A stretch of 64,000 nt of DNA from an uncultured Prevotellaceae bacterium (GTDB lineage: Bacteria; Bacteroidota; Bacteroidia; Bacteroidales; Bacteroidaceae), in the NCBI GenBank assembly GCA_900316355.1, contig ONCQ01000031.1, positions 1 through 64,000 of the forward strand, given 5' to 3'. Positions 63,390 through 64,000 of the stretch are shown here, piece after piece. A program made the translations under genes and the position numbers. The notes beneath the pieces are model-generated. The model made no database searches. It was given only the letters and a program-made list of their open reading frames with translations, and was not told where the DNA came from. The first letter of the stretch is position 1. Every line of letters begins with the position of its first letter.

Positions 63390-64000
63390 TTATGAGAAAG
63401 CAACGGTCAGACCGGCCATGACGATGGAGACCATCGACATGAGCTTGATGAGGATGTTGAGCGAGGGGCCGCTGGTGTCCTTGAACGGATCGCCTACGGT
63501 GTCACCCACGATGGTAGCCTTATGAGCAAAGCTTCCCTTGCCGCCGAAGTTGCCTTCCTCCACCATCTTCTTGGCGTTGTCCCATGCGCCGCCGGCATTC
63601 GCCATGAACACCGCCAGCGTGAAGCCGCCGGCCAGACCGCCTACTAAGAGCCCGAGGACGCCTGCCACGCCGAGTACCAAGCCCACCACGATGGGGATGG
63701 CGATAGCCAGGAGCGACGGGAATATCATCTCATGCTGGGCTGCACGCGTGGAAATCTCTACGCAGGAACCGTAGTCGGGCGTAGCCTTACCCTCGAGGAT
63801 ACCCTTGATTTCACGGAACTGACGGCGTACCTCTTCCACCATCTTCTGGGCAGCGCGGCCTACCGCCTCCATGGTGAGGCCGCAGAACAGGAAGGCTGCC
63901 ATGGCACCGATGAAAGCGCCCACGAGGACGCGCGGGTTCATCAGGTTCACCTGGAAGTAGTTCATGAAGTCGGGGATGGTGGCTTGGGCGGCGGTGATGA
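63390..64000 (-). CDS. hppA: Membrane-bound proton/sodium-translocating pyrophosphatase, C-terminal part (5' end outside the window)
   Basis: The last about 202 residues are present and the frame runs off the window edge. FIGAMAAFLFCGLTMEAVGRAA, PDYGSCVEISTRAAQHEM, FMANAGGAWDNAKKMVEE and KATIVGDTVGDPFKDTSGPSLNILIKL are the terminal signatures of integral-membrane pyrophosphatases, with the acidic and lysine residues that bind magnesium pyrophosphate. It couples pyrophosphate hydrolysis to proton or sodium export across the inner membrane. Ion type cannot be decided from this part. Confidence 0.95.
   Translation of the reverse strand, partial: ITAAQATIPDFMNYFQVNLMNPRVLVGAFIGAMAAFLFCGLTMEAVGRAAQKMVEEVRRQFREIKGILEGKATPDYGSCVEISTRAAQHEMIFPSLLAIAIPIVVGLVLGVAGVLGLLVGGLAGGFTLAVFMANAGGAWDNAKKMVEEGNFGGKGSFAHKATIVGDTVGDPFKDTSGPSLNILIKLMSMVSIVMAGLTVAFS

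Noticed and set aside
1..64000. tRNA, rRNA and riboswitch genes
   Set aside because: Reading through the intergenic regions I found no convincing tRNA T-loop/acceptor pattern, rRNA segment or known riboswitch core; small or divergent RNAs cannot be excluded without a covariance search.

Overview
The window looks like chromosomal DNA of a carbohydrate-degrading Bacteroidales, most likely Prevotella or a close relative. The signs are: many promoters of the Bacteroidetes form TTTG-N19/20-TAnnTTTG; SusC/SusD pairs; an rprX/rprY two-component pair; a DUF3276 gene; the nusB-yajC-ybbR-coaE-DUF5606 run; a streptopain-like C10 protease; and C-terminal tails typical of secreted Prevotella proteins. I saw no rRNA, tRNA or CRISPR array.

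Layout. 1-7.6 kb: polysaccharide degradation (a partial beta-helix hydrolase, GH31, GH3). 7.8-8.6 kb: a phosphoribosyltransferase-like gene. 8.6-17.4 kb: an accessory island with lower G+C in its first half. It holds a type II restriction-modification pair, decayed gene pieces, an AAA-ATPase plus TOPRIM two-gene module, and a 3.3-kb element with about 120-bp terminal inverted repeats that carries a DUF6078-like gene and a VirE/primase-helicase-like gene. 17.4-18.5 kb: GH43. 18.7-21.5 kb: ClC channel and fmt. 21.7-33.8 kb: ECF sigma factor, SusC/SusD, zinc metallohydrolase lipoprotein, DUF4302 protein, a secreted protein and a C10 protease. 33.9-36.5 kb: a 48-aa ORF, rpe and comEC. 36.5-41.9 kb (minus): purL and two short chrA genes. 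42-50.3 kb: lipoproteins, a membrane AraC-type regulator, outer-membrane-type proteins, and a partial duplication of the regulator gene. 50.5-54.5 kb: DUF3276 (minus), then the nusB operon. 54.5-55.8 kb: sialidase (minus). 56.0-58.4 kb: rprX/rprY. 58.9-60.0 kb: rpsF-rpsR-rplI. 60.2-63.1 kb: a small lipoprotein, mtaB and a GT2 glycosyltransferase. 63.4 kb to the end: a partial hppA (minus).

The most unusual feature is the repeat content. Palindromic C/G-rich arms occur as inverted pairs at gene junctions and inside genes. At two junctions (purL/chrA and mtaB/GT2) a pair supplies the last residues and stop codon of the upstream gene and the start codon and first residues of the downstream gene. 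The purL gene alone carries about six in-frame repeat inserts. Short tandem repeats of the CTCAACC and GGTTCAAGG types also lie in frame in ClC, fmt, purL, mtaB and comEC, and the second type is also dense in the non-coding parts of the 3.3-kb element. Two unrelated triplets of short palindromes, one in the element and one near 50.4 kb, share an exact 22-bp period.

Functionally, the GH31, GH3, GH43 and beta-helix enzymes probably act on plant cell-wall side chains. The SusC/D block with its metallohydrolase and C10 protease looks geared to a protein-derived or metal-related substrate. The remaining blocks are housekeeping. All functions are read from sequence motifs and recalled family knowledge; no search was run.
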